Assembly (NCBI GenBank): GCA_964349675.1
Contig: CAYGHD010000006.1
Location: forward strand, 1 to 39,083
Length of the DNA: 39,083 nt
Source of the DNA: GWA1-54-10 sp964349675
GTDB lineage: Bacteria > Patescibacteriota > Minisyncoccia > Phycocordibacterales > SBAW01
Direction: 5' to 3'
In this document: one piece after another, positions 31,734-39,083 of the stretch
Numbering within the stretch: position 1 is the stretch's first letter
Layout: each line of letters starts with the position of its first letter
The notes under the pieces: model-generated
What the model was told of the DNA's origin: nothing
Databases searched by the model: none
What the model saw: the letters and a program-made list of their open reading frames with translations, nothing else
Made by a program: the position numbers and the translations under genes

Positions 31734-31763
31734 ACTATAATCATAAATAGCATATTTTGTCAA
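31734..31763 (-). promoter_or_regulatory. Promoter of the three-gene unknown operon (TTGACA-18-TATAGT)
   Basis: TTGACA (31763-31758), 18 bases and TATAGT (31739-31734) read on the minus strand, before a leader ending in AGGAGGAGG. The -35 overlaps that of the divergent M13 peptidase gene. Confidence 0.65.
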
Positions 31764-31785
31764 ATATATCCTGCGTACCTATTTT
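31757..31785 (+). promoter_or_regulatory. Candidate promoter of the M13 peptidase gene
   Basis: TTGTCA (31757-31762), 17 bases and TATTTT (31780-31785) precede the gene by about 40 bases. The -35 is the complement of the divergent TTGACA, shifted by one base. The -10 is moderate. Confidence 0.4.
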
Positions 31786-31824
31786 TGAGCATTTAGGGTA
31801 TTATCAGCTGTAATTGCAGTGTAT

Positions 31825-33798
31825 ATGGGAAAAAGCCTTAAAAAATCATGGGGTTTTGACCTAGCCGCCCTCGACAAGACAGTGCGCCCTCAGGACGACC
31901 TGTACCACTTTGCCAATGGCGGTTGGATCAAGAAAAACAAAATTCCTGCGGATGAGAGCCGCTGGGGGTCTTTTACCATCCTGCGCTACGAGACAGAGCA
32001 TCAGCTCAAAGTGATTGTTGAAAATGTGCTCTCTCAAACATATCCAAAAGGGAGTGCTGAGCAGTTGGTTGCAGATTTCTACCGTTCGGCACTCGACACA
32101 AAGCGACGCAACCTGCTGGGGGCAAGACCGCTTGCGTCGTGGCGCGCAGAAATAGCGGCTATTGAGACGCGAGAGCAGTTGTTGCTCGTGATTACTAAAC
32201 TGCATCGCTTTGGTGTCGCGGTGCCATGGGAGTTTTACATCGACCAAGATTCAAAAAACAGCGACCGCTACCTTTTGCACTTAACACAAGACGGCATCGG
32301 CATGCCAGAGCGTGAATACTATATAAGCGACAAGTCAGAGTATGCTCGGGTGCGCACTGCTTACCAGCGCTATATGCCAGCATTGCTCGCCCTGGCAGGC
32401 ATCCCAAAAAAACAAGCGATGGAGGCGGCCGCACGTGCCTTTGCTATAGAAACCAAATTAGCGAAAGCGTCGATGCGCAAAGAAGACACGCGCGATTCTG
32501 AAAAAACATACAACAAACGCACCCTTAAAGCACTCTCCAAAGAGGTGCCTTCTGTGCCGTGGCATGCATACCTGCACGCGCTTGGTGCTCGGGATGTCAA
32601 AGAGGTGGTCGTTGCTCAACCTGCCTTTTTTGCTGCAGTAGGTCGAATGCTTGCTGAGCTGCCGCTTGCCGATTGGAAGGCATATTTAGAATGGCATTTG
32701 ATAAACGAGTGCGCTCCTCTGTTGTCTGAGACGTTCTACAAAACAAGTTTTGGGTTTTATGGGACGGTGCTCACCGGCAGCAAGCAGATGCGGGCTCCAT
32801 GGCGCCGAGCGCTTGGTGCCACAAACGGCGGGGTCGGCTGGGCACTTGGCCGACTATACGTTGCAAAGCATTTTACCAAAAAAGCAAAACGGCGTATGGA
32901 CACGCTGGTGCAGGACCTTTTTGCAGCATATGAAGTGCGCATTATGTCGCTCGACTGGATGACTGCAGCTACTAAAAAGAAAGCGGTGGCAAAACTCCGT
33001 GCGATGAAGTACAAAATAGGCCACCCTGCCCGGTTTGAAACATATACCGGGCTCACGATTGACGCCTCTGATTATTTTGGCAACATGGTTCGCGCGCAAG
33101 AGTATCAGCACAAAAAATCAATGCGGCGTCTCAATCGCCCTGTTGATCGCAAAGAGTGGTTTATGACCCCGCAAACCATTAATGCCTACTGCCATTTTAA
33201 CCTCAATGAAATAGTGTTTCCGGCAGCGATACTCCAGCCACCGTTTTTTGCAGAGGACGCAGACGATGCGGTTAACTACGGCGCCATCGGCGCAGTGATT
33301 GGGCACGAGATAACGCATGGTTTTGACGACCAGGGGTCGAAGTTTGATAAAAAAGGAAATATGAAAACCTGGTGGAGCGCTCACGATAAGACGCGCTTTA
33401 CTAAAAAATCTACACGCATGGTTGCGCATTACAACGCCTGCGAGGTACTGGATGGAATCCGCGCAAACGGGCAATTGACCCTGGGAGAAAATATTGCTGA
33501 CTTGGGTGGAGCCTCTATTGCTTTTGACGCATATCAAAACCGCCTCAAAAAAACCGGCCGTGCAATTATAGACGGTTTTACCCCCGAGCAGCGTTTTTTC
33601 CTTGGGTTTGCCCAAGCAGAGCGAGAAATCACCCGGCCTGAATTTCTCAAAATGCAGGCATTTACCGACCCGCACTCGGTTGCGCCGCTGCGGGTAAACA
33701 TACCAGCTTCAAACTTAGACTCTTTCTACCGTGCATTCGATGTAAAAAAAGGCGATGCACTCTATCGCGACCAAAAAAATCGCGCGCACATTTGGTAA
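31825..33798 (+). CDS. M13 family zinc metallopeptidase (PepO/neprilysin-like)
   Basis: This 657-aa peptidase should cleave small peptides within its closed chamber. The zinc site is HEITH at residues 494-498 with the third ligand Glu555 in ENIADLGG (Asp559 assists). NAYCHFNLNEIVFPAAILQPPFF (about 453-475) is the substrate-binding strand, and DDLYHFANGGWI lies near the N terminus. It has no signal peptide or membrane anchor, so it is predicted to be cytoplasmic, unlike neprilysin. The frame also allows GTG 31819, two codons earlier. It is divergent from the three-gene operon and convergent with ung. Confidence 0.93.
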   Translation: MGKSLKKSWGFDLAALDKTVRPQDDLYHFANGGWIKKNKIPADESRWGSFTILRYETEHQLKVIVENVLSQTYPKGSAEQLVADFYRSALDTKRRNLLGARPLASWRAEIAAIETREQLLLVITKLHRFGVAVPWEFYIDQDSKNSDRYLLHLTQDGIGMPEREYYISDKSEYARVRTAYQRYMPALLALAGIPKKQAMEAAARAFAIETKLAKASMRKEDTRDSEKTYNKRTLKALSKEVPSVPWHAYLHALGARDVKEVVVAQPAFFAAVGRMLAELPLADWKAYLEWHLINECAPLLSETFYKTSFGFYGTVLTGSKQMRAPWRRALGATNGGVGWALGRLYVAKHFTKKAKRRMDTLVQDLFAAYEVRIMSLDWMTAATKKKAVAKLRAMKYKIGHPARFETYTGLTIDASDYFGNMVRAQEYQHKKSMRRLNRPVDRKEWFMTPQTINAYCHFNLNEIVFPAAILQPPFFAEDADDAVNYGAIGAVIGHEITHGFDDQGSKFDKKGNMKTWWSAHDKTRFTKKSTRMVAHYNACEVLDGIRANGQLTLGENIADLGGASIAFDAYQNRLKKTGRAIIDGFTPEQRFFLGFAQAEREITRPEFLKMQAFTDPHSVAPLRVNIPASNLDSFYRAFDVKKGDALYRDQKNRAHIW

Positions 33799-33816
33799 TA
33801 CATACAAGTTGCCTTC

Positions 33817-34488
33817 CTACAGCCATTCAATTGGTTTTTTGCCGTGCGCTACCAAATAGTCATTGGCAAGTTTGAAGTGATTACATCCAAAGAATCCGCT
33901 ATGCGCAGAAAAAGGTGACGGGTGTGCTGCCTCAAGTACCCGATGTTTTTTGCGGTCAATATGCGCGCCTTTGTTTTTTGCATAGTTGCCCCATAGCATA
34001 AATACCAACCCCTCTCGCTCTTTCGACAGTGCTTGTATTACTGCATCCGTAAACTCTTCCCAGCCTTTGTGTTGGTGCGAGCCGGGCGAGCGTGCCTGGA
34101 CAGTGAGTGTTGCATTTAAAAGCAGTACCCCTTGCGCGGCCCAGCGCGACAGGTCGCCAGTTTTGTTTTGCATAGACGCACCGTACTCTTTTTCGATTTC
34201 TTTAAAAATATTTTGCAGCGACGGAGGGAGCGGCGCGTCCTCTGCTACTGCAAAGCACAGGCCGTTTGCTTGCCCTGGCCCATGGTAGGGGTCTTGCCCT
34301 AATATGACTACTTTTGTTTGGTCGAAAGGACACAGGTCAAACGCGCGGAACAGGTTTTTTGGCGATGGATACACGACGCTTTGCGTGTACGCATCGTGCA
34401 CAAAGGTGCGGAGTTTTTGAAAGTAGGGCTGCTCAAATTCAGACTCCAAGTGTGTTTTCCAAGAAGCCTCCATCCGTATAGTGTCCAT
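33817..34488 (-). CDS. ung: Uracil-DNA glycosylase (family 1)
   Basis: This 223-aa enzyme removes uracil from DNA. GQDPYHGPGQANGLCF (from residue 64) carries the catalytic Asp, HPSPFSAHSGFFGCNHF (from 189) the catalytic His and the DNA-intercalating loop, and LVFMLWGNYAKNKG the Asn-type binding strand. I start at ATG 34488 because the in-frame ATG at 34602 lies deep within the upstream MGMT-type gene. Together with the next genes it forms a small DNA-repair group. Confidence 0.96.
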   Translation of the reverse strand: MDTIRMEASWKTHLESEFEQPYFQKLRTFVHDAYTQSVVYPSPKNLFRAFDLCPFDQTKVVILGQDPYHGPGQANGLCFAVAEDAPLPPSLQNIFKEIEKEYGASMQNKTGDLSRWAAQGVLLLNATLTVQARSPGSHQHKGWEEFTDAVIQALSKEREGLVFMLWGNYAKNKGAHIDRKKHRVLEAAHPSPFSAHSGFFGCNHFKLANDYLVAHGKKPIEWL

Positions 34489-34499
34489 GGTCTGTGTGG

Positions 34500-34817
34500 T
34501 TAAAATCGATACCCTTCTTGCCGCAGGATTTCCATTTTTCGACTTGGGCCGCCGCGATTGTACCCGCACGGTTTGCCGTCGGAGCGTATGACGCGGTGGC
34601 AAGGAATTTTTGGATTATAGTTGTGCATCATAAACATCCCCACGGCGCGTGCAGCCCCCGGCTTCCCTGCTCTTGTAGCGACTTGCTTGTAAGTCAGGGT
34701 TTTGCCTTTTGGAATTTTTGCCACCACCGCGTACACGCGTTTGGCAAAATCGCTGGTAAATATTTTTGCTGCTTTTTCTGGTTTAGAAAAGTTGTCCGTT
34801 TGGGGTTTCTGGCGCAT
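34500..34817 (-). CDS. O6-alkylguanine-DNA alkyltransferase-type protein (MGMT/Ogt)
   Basis: This 105-aa protein consists almost only of the MGMT DNA-binding and active-site domain. FAKRVYAVVAKIPKGKTLTYKQVA and the active-site IPCHRVI (Cys73) are intact, so it is not an ATL protein, where the Cys is Trp or Ala. It lacks the N-terminal domain of Ada/Ogt. The usual G-G-x3-K/R-x3-L-x-x-E-G end is present (GGPSRKMEILRQEG). It overlaps the nuclease gene upstream by 35 bases in another frame and precedes ung by 11 bases. Confidence 0.9.
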   Translation of the reverse strand: MRQKPQTDNFSKPEKAAKIFTSDFAKRVYAVVAKIPKGKTLTYKQVATRAGKPGAARAVGMFMMHNYNPKIPCHRVIRSDGKPCGYNRGGPSRKMEILRQEGYRF

Positions 34818-35619
34818 GTGTTTGTTTTGCTGCTGTGGGGGTAGTTGTTGGCTCTATGTGCGGTTTGCTGCCAAGGACAGTCTCAACCGCGCTGCGATAT
34901 TTACAATAGTCGCAGTCAATACCTGCTTCAGGCACCGTGTCGCCATCGAGGCATTTTTTCAGTGCAATCAGGACTCCATCGACCCAGTCGGTGGTGCCGG
35001 TGTAGGGCACCAGGGTCAGCTCAAAGTCGAGTCTGCCGTCAAACGCTTCTCGATCTTTGCTTGCGTTTGCATAAAACCAGTAGCCAGTGTCGGACACGGT
35101 AAAACCATTTTGTCGCAAGAGCCATTGATAAATCTCGAGCTGGCGTTTGTATCCACGATGCCACTCTTCGTCCAAAGATTCTATTTTCCCATCTTTGCTG
35201 GTGGCTTTATAGTCGATAACAATCAACTCGCCTGCTTTGTTTATCCAAATATCATCCACGCCGCCGCGCACGGTTAGGCCAGTTGCTTTGTGAACACACT
35301 TAACTCCTTGGCTCAAAGCATTGCGCCACTCATCCATCCGCGCGTGCGCAAGCGGTATTGCATCAAGGCCATAGGCTGCTGCAAGTGGATGCTGTGTACC
35401 ATTTGCCCGATGTGTATCGAGCTCTTTTTTTAAAAGTGCGTCTACCGCGCTGTTTAAGTTAAAAGGGTACCCCGGTGGTCGGGCAGTACCAAGTTTATTA
35501 TCAACGTAAAAACAGCGCCCGCACTCCATAAAAAGATCGATCTTAGAGCGCGACAGCGTCCATTTTGGACCGCCATAGTTATAATCCGGCTTTCGATGCG
35601 GTTTGTAGTACGAACTCAT
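34783..35619 (-). CDS. PD-(D/E)XK nuclease, RecB/Cas4-like
   Basis: This 278-aa predicted nuclease has the core GGVDDIW (Asp122/123), then VIDYKAT (Asp136, Lys138), then a QLEIYQWLL helix (Gln160, Tyr164), the RecB-family motif set. Cysteines flank the core, C33 and C36 (CGRC) before it and C236 and C239 (CDYC) after it, and could hold an iron-sulfur cluster as in Cas4 and AddB, though those use one plus three. The tail is Thr/Pro-rich. No cas genes or CRISPR array are present. It leads a group with the MGMT-type and ung genes, so DNA repair is the likely setting. Confidence 0.8.
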   Translation of the reverse strand: MSSYYKPHRKPDYNYGGPKWTLSRSKIDLFMECGRCFYVDNKLGTARPPGYPFNLNSAVDALLKKELDTHRANGTQHPLAAAYGLDAIPLAHARMDEWRNALSQGVKCVHKATGLTVRGGVDDIWINKAGELIVIDYKATSKDGKIESLDEEWHRGYKRQLEIYQWLLRQNGFTVSDTGYWFYANASKDREAFDGRLDFELTLVPYTGTTDWVDGVLIALKKCLDGDTVPEAGIDCDYCKYRSAVETVLGSKPHIEPTTTPTAAKQTHAPETPNGQLF

Positions 35620-35626
35620 ACCGCAG

Positions 35627-36109
35627 CTATTGTTTTACTTCTACCCCCCAGCGGGACTGTATGCGATATTCAATCTTTGAAAACACAGAAAAAACAACGA
35701 CCGAAAGGATGAGTGTTGCTGCCGCAAATACGTACAGGCCAAAACCCGCTGCCATGCCTACCCCAGCGGCGACCCAAATGCCGGATGCAGTGGTCAACTC
35801 TGCAGGACGGTCAGCGCGAGAAACCGCCAACCCGCTCCCGATAAACCCAATGCCGATAACAATCGACCCGGCTATTTGCAGCGGGTTAATGCCCGGAAAC
35901 ATCGAGAGCTGGAAGCTTGCAAGCGTCCCCACAACCACAAACAAGGCAGACCCCAAGGACACCAGCGCGTACGTGCGCATACCTGCACGTTTGCCGGCCA
36001 GCGAACGGTCAAGCCCTAGCAGCATGCCTAACACCGCCGCAACAACAAGCCGCATGCTGTAGCTAAACTCGATATTGAGAAGTGGAAAGGCTGTGTGTAA
36101 AAAATCCAT
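35627..36109 (-). CDS. MgtC/SapB family membrane protein
   Basis: This 160-aa protein has four to five transmembrane helices. The family motif GMLLGLDRSLAGKRAGMRTYALVSLGSALF lies at about residues 28-57, followed by GIGFIGSGL (about 87-95). The C terminus is short, without the ACT-like domain of Salmonella MgtC. MgtC proteins are linked to magnesium limitation and membrane ATPase control; the role in this organism is unknown. It starts 2 bases before the end of the upstream reading frame's spacer, so it is likely cotranscribed with the 205-aa gene. Confidence 0.88.
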   Translation of the reverse strand: MDFLHTAFPLLNIEFSYSMRLVVAAVLGMLLGLDRSLAGKRAGMRTYALVSLGSALFVVVGTLASFQLSMFPGINPLQIAGSIVIGIGFIGSGLAVSRADRPAELTTASGIWVAAGVGMAAGFGLYVFAAATLILSVVVFSVFSKIEYRIQSRWGVEVKQ

Positions 36110-36111
36110 AG

Positions 36112-36729
36112 TTATTGAGCAGTAAAGGGCACTAATAGTTGCTTACCTTGCGCATCGTTTTCAATCGTATCATGCTGCGCGGAATACATGCGGTCTCCGT
36201 CGTCTTTTGTTTGACCAACAAAATATCCTTTTCCGCTCAGTGTTGGACGCAATAATTCTACCACACCTTGGGTACGTCCTTTGTCAAAAAGCGCAGCGCC
36301 GAGCACTGGTCCGCGCCCGCCATTTTTATTTTCATACACGACTACCCATATTGGAGATGAGACCTCAATATGAGCAACCGCTACCGTCATGCCGGCAGGC
36401 TGCGTTTTTTTGATAGCAAGTCGTGAAGGACTATTTGCTATAGCGTTTTCTCCATCAACTGCCGTATTATGTGCCCCCGCAAGAGTGTTTTGGTTTTCTT
36501 TTGGCACAGGCTTGGTGCGCAGCATGTTTATGCTCGACACAATAAGCGCTATGAGCACAATGGACACCGAGCTGATCCATACCCCATTAATAAGCTTATT
36601 GTATGATCGTTTTGATTGACCAGAAGCAGCAGATTGCTGTGCGGCGTGCGTGACCACGGTCACCGGCGGCTGCGACCATGAAAGTGTCGATTTTTTATCT
36701 GATGGATTTTTTTCTGTGTTTTCAGCCAT
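36112..36729 (-). CDS. Single-pass membrane protein, possibly DUF7282-like
   Basis: This 205-aa protein has a charged, Ser/Thr-rich N terminus, one transmembrane helix (about residues 46-70) and an extracytoplasmic domain. The outer part has VAVAHIEVSSPIWVVVYENKNGG followed by GPVLGAALFDKG. I associate this with DUF7282-type domains (a V-x-V-x-E-x4-P-G-x-V-V-V-Y/H-E pattern), tentatively. It lies 2 bases before the MgtC gene. Its own start shows no Shine-Dalgarno. Function is unknown. Confidence 0.6.
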   Translation of the reverse strand: MAENTEKNPSDKKSTLSWSQPPVTVVTHAAQQSAASGQSKRSYNKLINGVWISSVSIVLIALIVSSINMLRTKPVPKENQNTLAGAHNTAVDGENAIANSPSRLAIKKTQPAGMTVAVAHIEVSSPIWVVVYENKNGGRGPVLGAALFDKGRTQGVVELLRPTLSGKGYFVGQTKDDGDRMYSAQHDTIENDAQGKQLLVPFTAQ

Positions 36730-36762
36730 ACAGGATATTTACGCTCTGTTTTTGTAACTTGA

Positions 36763-37599
36763 TTATATATCTTTTCCCGGGACGCACAACGCCCCCACCT
36801 CTTCAAGCACCGCATCAGCCCGCCTGCCGCGTATCCCCACCCGCTCAAGCACCTCTCCATCTGCACGCAAAGCGTTGCAAAGTACCTTATTTTCGTTCAG
36901 GAGCGCCGTTTTTTCGCGCTTTGAGAGGCTGGTGAGCGCTGTTATGGGGTACAGTCGGGCGGCAACCACCCTGTCATGTAAGTTATTTTTTGCAGGATAC
37001 TCCCACCCAAGCAAGTCGAGACCTGCACAGGTTGAATACTGCACCGCCTTTTCAGTAAATTTTGTATTGGTCACCACAAGCCCTTGCACTGGGTCGGTTG
37101 TGGTTGCACGGATATCGTCGATTCGCGCCTTCACATACAACACTGTTTTAAGATCTGTTTTAAAACCAATCGTGTTATGGAATTTTGCTTCAACGTAGAT
37201 TATGGGCGATGCTACTTTGCCCGCTTTAGGCCGCACTACAACATCCACTTCATGTTCAACGCACGCTCCTTGTATGATCTGATCTGTCGCAGCACTGTAT
37301 CCTTGCGCTCGAAACAGTTCTGCCAGATACACTTCAAAAGGAAACCCGGACGGACCAAACTCGAGCACTGCGCGCTTAAGCGAGTAACGCGCGGCGACCC
37401 CCCGATGTTCACGCAAACGTGCAAATGCCCGCCGGTAAATTTCTGAAGTAGAAATCCCGTTATATAATCCTTTTTCTATTTCGGCACTAATTTGTTCAAT
37501 AGCACCTTTTTCTGCTCCGGCGCGCTTAAGAGAGCTGCGGAGCTTTGACACTTCAAAAGCTTCACTTGTACCATCCGCTTTTGCAACAAGAATAGACAT
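36763..37599 (-). CDS. ATP-cone plus restriction-endonuclease-like protein
   Basis: This 278-aa protein joins an N-terminal ATP-cone (residues 1-90: VAKADGTSEAFEVSKLRSSLKRAGA and ISTSEIYRRAFARLREH) to a Mrr-like PD-(D/E)XK domain. The nuclease motif is HEVDVVV (Asp119) then IYVEAKFH (Glu137, Lys139), and a hydrophobic helix-rich C terminus may hold a helix-hairpin-helix. ATP-cones sense nucleotides in ribonucleotide reductase and NrdR, so a nuclease gated by (d)ATP is the inference. It is encoded 2 bases after the preceding small gene, with mnmA upstream, and there is no methyltransferase nearby. Confidence 0.8.
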   Translation of the reverse strand: MSILVAKADGTSEAFEVSKLRSSLKRAGAEKGAIEQISAEIEKGLYNGISTSEIYRRAFARLREHRGVAARYSLKRAVLEFGPSGFPFEVYLAELFRAQGYSAATDQIIQGACVEHEVDVVVRPKAGKVASPIIYVEAKFHNTIGFKTDLKTVLYVKARIDDIRATTTDPVQGLVVTNTKFTEKAVQYSTCAGLDLLGWEYPAKNNLHDRVVAARLYPITALTSLSKREKTALLNENKVLCNALRADGEVLERVGIRGRRADAVLEEVGALCVPGKDI

Positions 37600-37601
37600 G
37601 G

Positions 37602-38015
37602 CTAGGGTTTTTCTATTACGTCAAAAACAACGGCTTTGCCATCAACCAGTACGCTTTTTATTGTTGGAATCTGCTCAGCTTCAACCGACACCGCAAAAGG
37701 TGTTGTTGTTGCAGCTCCAGAGCAAGGATCCTCTGCTCGGGCGACCGAGAGCCGTAGCGTCAACGCCACAACGTCACCACCCTCTGCCTCCACACCGGCA
37801 GAAAAAAGATCGCAGTCAGAGACCATCATTGCACCCGTATACATTTGGGCGCTGCCCTTTTGCTCATGCATAATGTGAAGCACAGCCTTCTGAGCCTCCG
37901 GTGCTTTGCGCGACTCTTTATATGACTGAGGTGCGTATTTTGAAAAAAGCCACCATCCCGAAAGCATGAATAGGATTAGGATGATGAGCACGAGGACACC
38001 TTGCTGCCGTTGCAT
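37602..38015 (-). CDS. Hypothetical single-pass membrane protein
   Basis: This 137-aa protein has one transmembrane helix at about residues 7-26 (GVLVLIILILFMLSGWWLF) and an outer domain with two cysteines (SDCDL and DPCSG) that could form a disulfide. I start at ATG 38015 (MQRQQG) because a TATACT box ends 6 bases upstream. The earlier ATG at 38066 would overlap mnmA. It lies between mnmA and the ATP-cone nuclease. No family is recognised. Confidence 0.65.
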   Translation of the reverse strand: MQRQQGVLVLIILILFMLSGWWLFSKYAPQSYKESRKAPEAQKAVLHIMHEQKGSAQMYTGAMMVSDCDLFSAGVEAEGGDVVALTLRLSVARAEDPCSGAATTTPFAVSVEAEQIPTIKSVLVDGKAVVFDVIEKP

Positions 38016-38021
38016 ACGTGC

Positions 38022-38027
38022 AGTATA
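38022..38027 (-). promoter_or_regulatory. -10 box (TATACT), leaderless type
   Basis: TATACT on the minus strand ends 6 bases before ATG 38015. It supports that start and predicts a leaderless message. Confidence 0.4.
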
Positions 38028-38067
38028 CGCGTGATTTACCGCGGCAGCCTGTGTACTTATCAACACA

Positions 38068-39083
38068 TTACCGAAGCTCCACCTGTGCCACTACCCCACC
38101 CCCCAAGCAGCGTTCTCCTTGGTAGAGCACAAGAGATTGACCTTGCGGCACGTATCGCGGGACAGCGAGCACTACCGTAGCACTGCTTCTGTCTAACATG
38201 AGTTTTGCTTCAATGAGCGGCTGCCTATAGCGAAACCGGGCTTGATACTCGCCAGGGGCAACTTCACCTATCCAAGAAACATCCTGCAAAGTGACTACCG
38301 TTTCCTTGGCGTGCGTTGGATACTGGTCGGCTGAAACCGTAATAGTATTTTTTTGCACATCAACGCCAACAACAAAATGGGGTTTAGTGTCTGGGGAATG
38401 CTCGGTCAGCATAAATCCGTGCCGCTGCCCGAGCGTATAGAGCGCGGCACCATCGTGCGTACCAATGGACTTACCTGCGATAGAAAGCACCGCCCCAGGA
38501 CGCACGGTGAGCTCGTGCCGCAACATATCTTCAATGGTGAGGTCCCCTAAAAAACAGAGTCCTTGGCTATCTTTGCGCGCCGCATTTGGCAGTTGATATT
38601 TTTCGGCTAAAGCGCGCACCGCTGGTTTCTCCATCCCTCCGACAGGAAATAGTACTTGCCCGAGCACTGCTTGCGGCACCATCCATAAAAAATAGCTTTG
38701 GTCTTTTTTGCTGTCTGCACCCATGTAGAGCTCGCCATTTTTTATCTGTGCATAATGCCCTGTCGCAACAAAATCCGCTCCATGCGCTTTGGCAAAATCA
38801 AAAAACGCGCCGAATTTTATTTCGCGATTGCAGAGCGTATCTGGATTTGGGGTACGGCCAGCGCCGTATTGAGAAACTGTGTTTTTAAATACCGCTGCGG
38901 CATATCGATCTGACAGATCTATCTCCATAAAAGGGATGCGCAAATGTGCCGCGACACGCATTGCAGAAAGTTTGTCTTCCCCCGCTTGGCAAGGGTAGCC
39001 GGGCAATGCAATGCGGATAAACACCCCAACGACATCGTACCCCTGCTCTTTAAGCAGCGCCGCAGACACGCCAGAGTCTACCC
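38068..39083 (-). CDS. mnmA: tRNA-specific 2-thiouridylase MnmA, 5' end outside the window
   Basis: About 338 residues are visible. The enzyme puts sulfur on U34 of tRNA(Lys), tRNA(Glu) and tRNA(Gln). At the window edge the frame reads VDSGVSAALLKEQGYDVVG, the tail of the PP-loop motif SGGVDSS, here with Gly in place of the last Ser. The first catalytic Cys is in GRTPNPDTLCNREIKF and the second in DSQGLCFLG. TGHYAQI is also typical. The true start lies beyond base 39083, so only about the first 10-15 residues are missing. It leads the run toward the ATP-cone nuclease. Confidence 0.95.
   Translation of the reverse strand, partial: VDSGVSAALLKEQGYDVVGVFIRIALPGYPCQAGEDKLSAMRVAAHLRIPFMEIDLSDRYAAAVFKNTVSQYGAGRTPNPDTLCNREIKFGAFFDFAKAHGADFVATGHYAQIKNGELYMGADSKKDQSYFLWMVPQAVLGQVLFPVGGMEKPAVRALAEKYQLPNAARKDSQGLCFLGDLTIEDMLRHELTVRPGAVLSIAGKSIGTHDGAALYTLGQRHGFMLTEHSPDTKPHFVVGVDVQKNTITVSADQYPTHAKETVVTLQDVSWIGEVAPGEYQARFRYRQPLIEAKLMLDRSSATVVLAVPRYVPQGQSLVLYQGERCLGGGVVAQVELR

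Noticed and set aside
34680..34700. GACTTGCTTGTAAGTC, a weak dyad like site 3
   Set aside because: It is inside the MGMT-type gene, the centre is not symmetric and the flanking GTG/CAC is missing.
1..39083. Alternative genetic code with TGA as Gly or Trp
   Set aside because: TGA ends the carboxypeptidase, scpB and miniprotein genes, and conserved proteins read through cleanly without in-frame TGA.
1..39083. CRISPR array, tRNA or rRNA genes
   Set aside because: No regularly spaced repeats were seen, and the intergenic gaps, mostly under 130 bases, show no tRNA-like T-loop or cloverleaf. The Cas4-like nuclease has no cas neighbours.

Overview
The window is a dense bacterial contig of about 39 kb, with no gene-free stretch longer than about 200 bases. 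It most resembles a Candidate Phyla Radiation (Patescibacteria, Parcubacteria-like) genome. The reasons are the streamlined gene order with 4-base overlaps, an archaeal-type AspRS, an AlaRS without its C-terminal domain, a TrpR/YerC-like regulator, a DUF5680 protein, and several hypothetical proteins of a kind I associate with that group. TGA is used as a normal stop, so the Gracilibacteria/SR1 code does not apply. The lineage is inferred from gene content; no 16S gene is present. I see no tRNA, rRNA, CRISPR array or insertion sequence.

Layout. 1-800: a perfect palindrome, then a putative transglutaminase-fold gene (+). 800-2600: a two-gene ABC-2 exporter and a DUF378 membrane protein. 2700-10823: a minus-strand cell-wall and chromosome-segregation run, scpA-scpB-DacA-like-mraY-ftsW-murG-gltX-M23 peptidase. 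10824-10946: a structured inverted repeat. 10947-15857: pepA, aspS, trpS, dnaJ. 15898-20358: an ABC exporter, a divergent 42-aa miniprotein, and grpE-dnaK (dnaK holds a 10-N assembly gap). 20399-21530: a TrpR-like regulator and a DUF5680 gene, convergent, each with the same kind of palindrome upstream. 21588-25632: the alpha ribosomal operon infA-rpmJ-rpsM-rpsK-rpsD-rpoA-rplQ-rplM-rpsI, with a strong promoter and a terminator. 25653-27908: a PilM/FtsA-like ATPase and a membrane-anchored partner. 27989-29938: alaS. 30019-31704: a GC-rich three-gene operon of unknown function. 31825-33798: an M13 metallopeptidase. 33817-39083: ung, an MGMT-type protein, a RecB/Cas4-like nuclease, MgtC, two small membrane proteins, an ATP-cone nuclease and the 3' part of mnmA.

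How the parts fit. Most of the window is housekeeping: wall synthesis, translation and chaperones. The best candidate for something undescribed is a small regulon. Three 22-26 bp palindromes share the half-site GTGACTTG(A/C)TA. One covers the promoter of the TrpR-like gene, one lies just upstream of the DUF5680 promoter, and one lies upstream of the transglutaminase-like gene. The variant site keeps its symmetry through paired changes. Other points of interest are a 42-aa membrane miniprotein sharing a symmetric divergent promoter with an ABC exporter, a roughly 115-bp branched inverted repeat between pepA and scpA, and the GC-rich three-gene operon. Many genes also have a -10 box only 6-10 bases before their start codon, which suggests leaderless mRNAs.

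Limits. All calls were made by reading sequence and translations by eye. No database search, folding energy or composition statistic was computed. Promoters are motif matches only.
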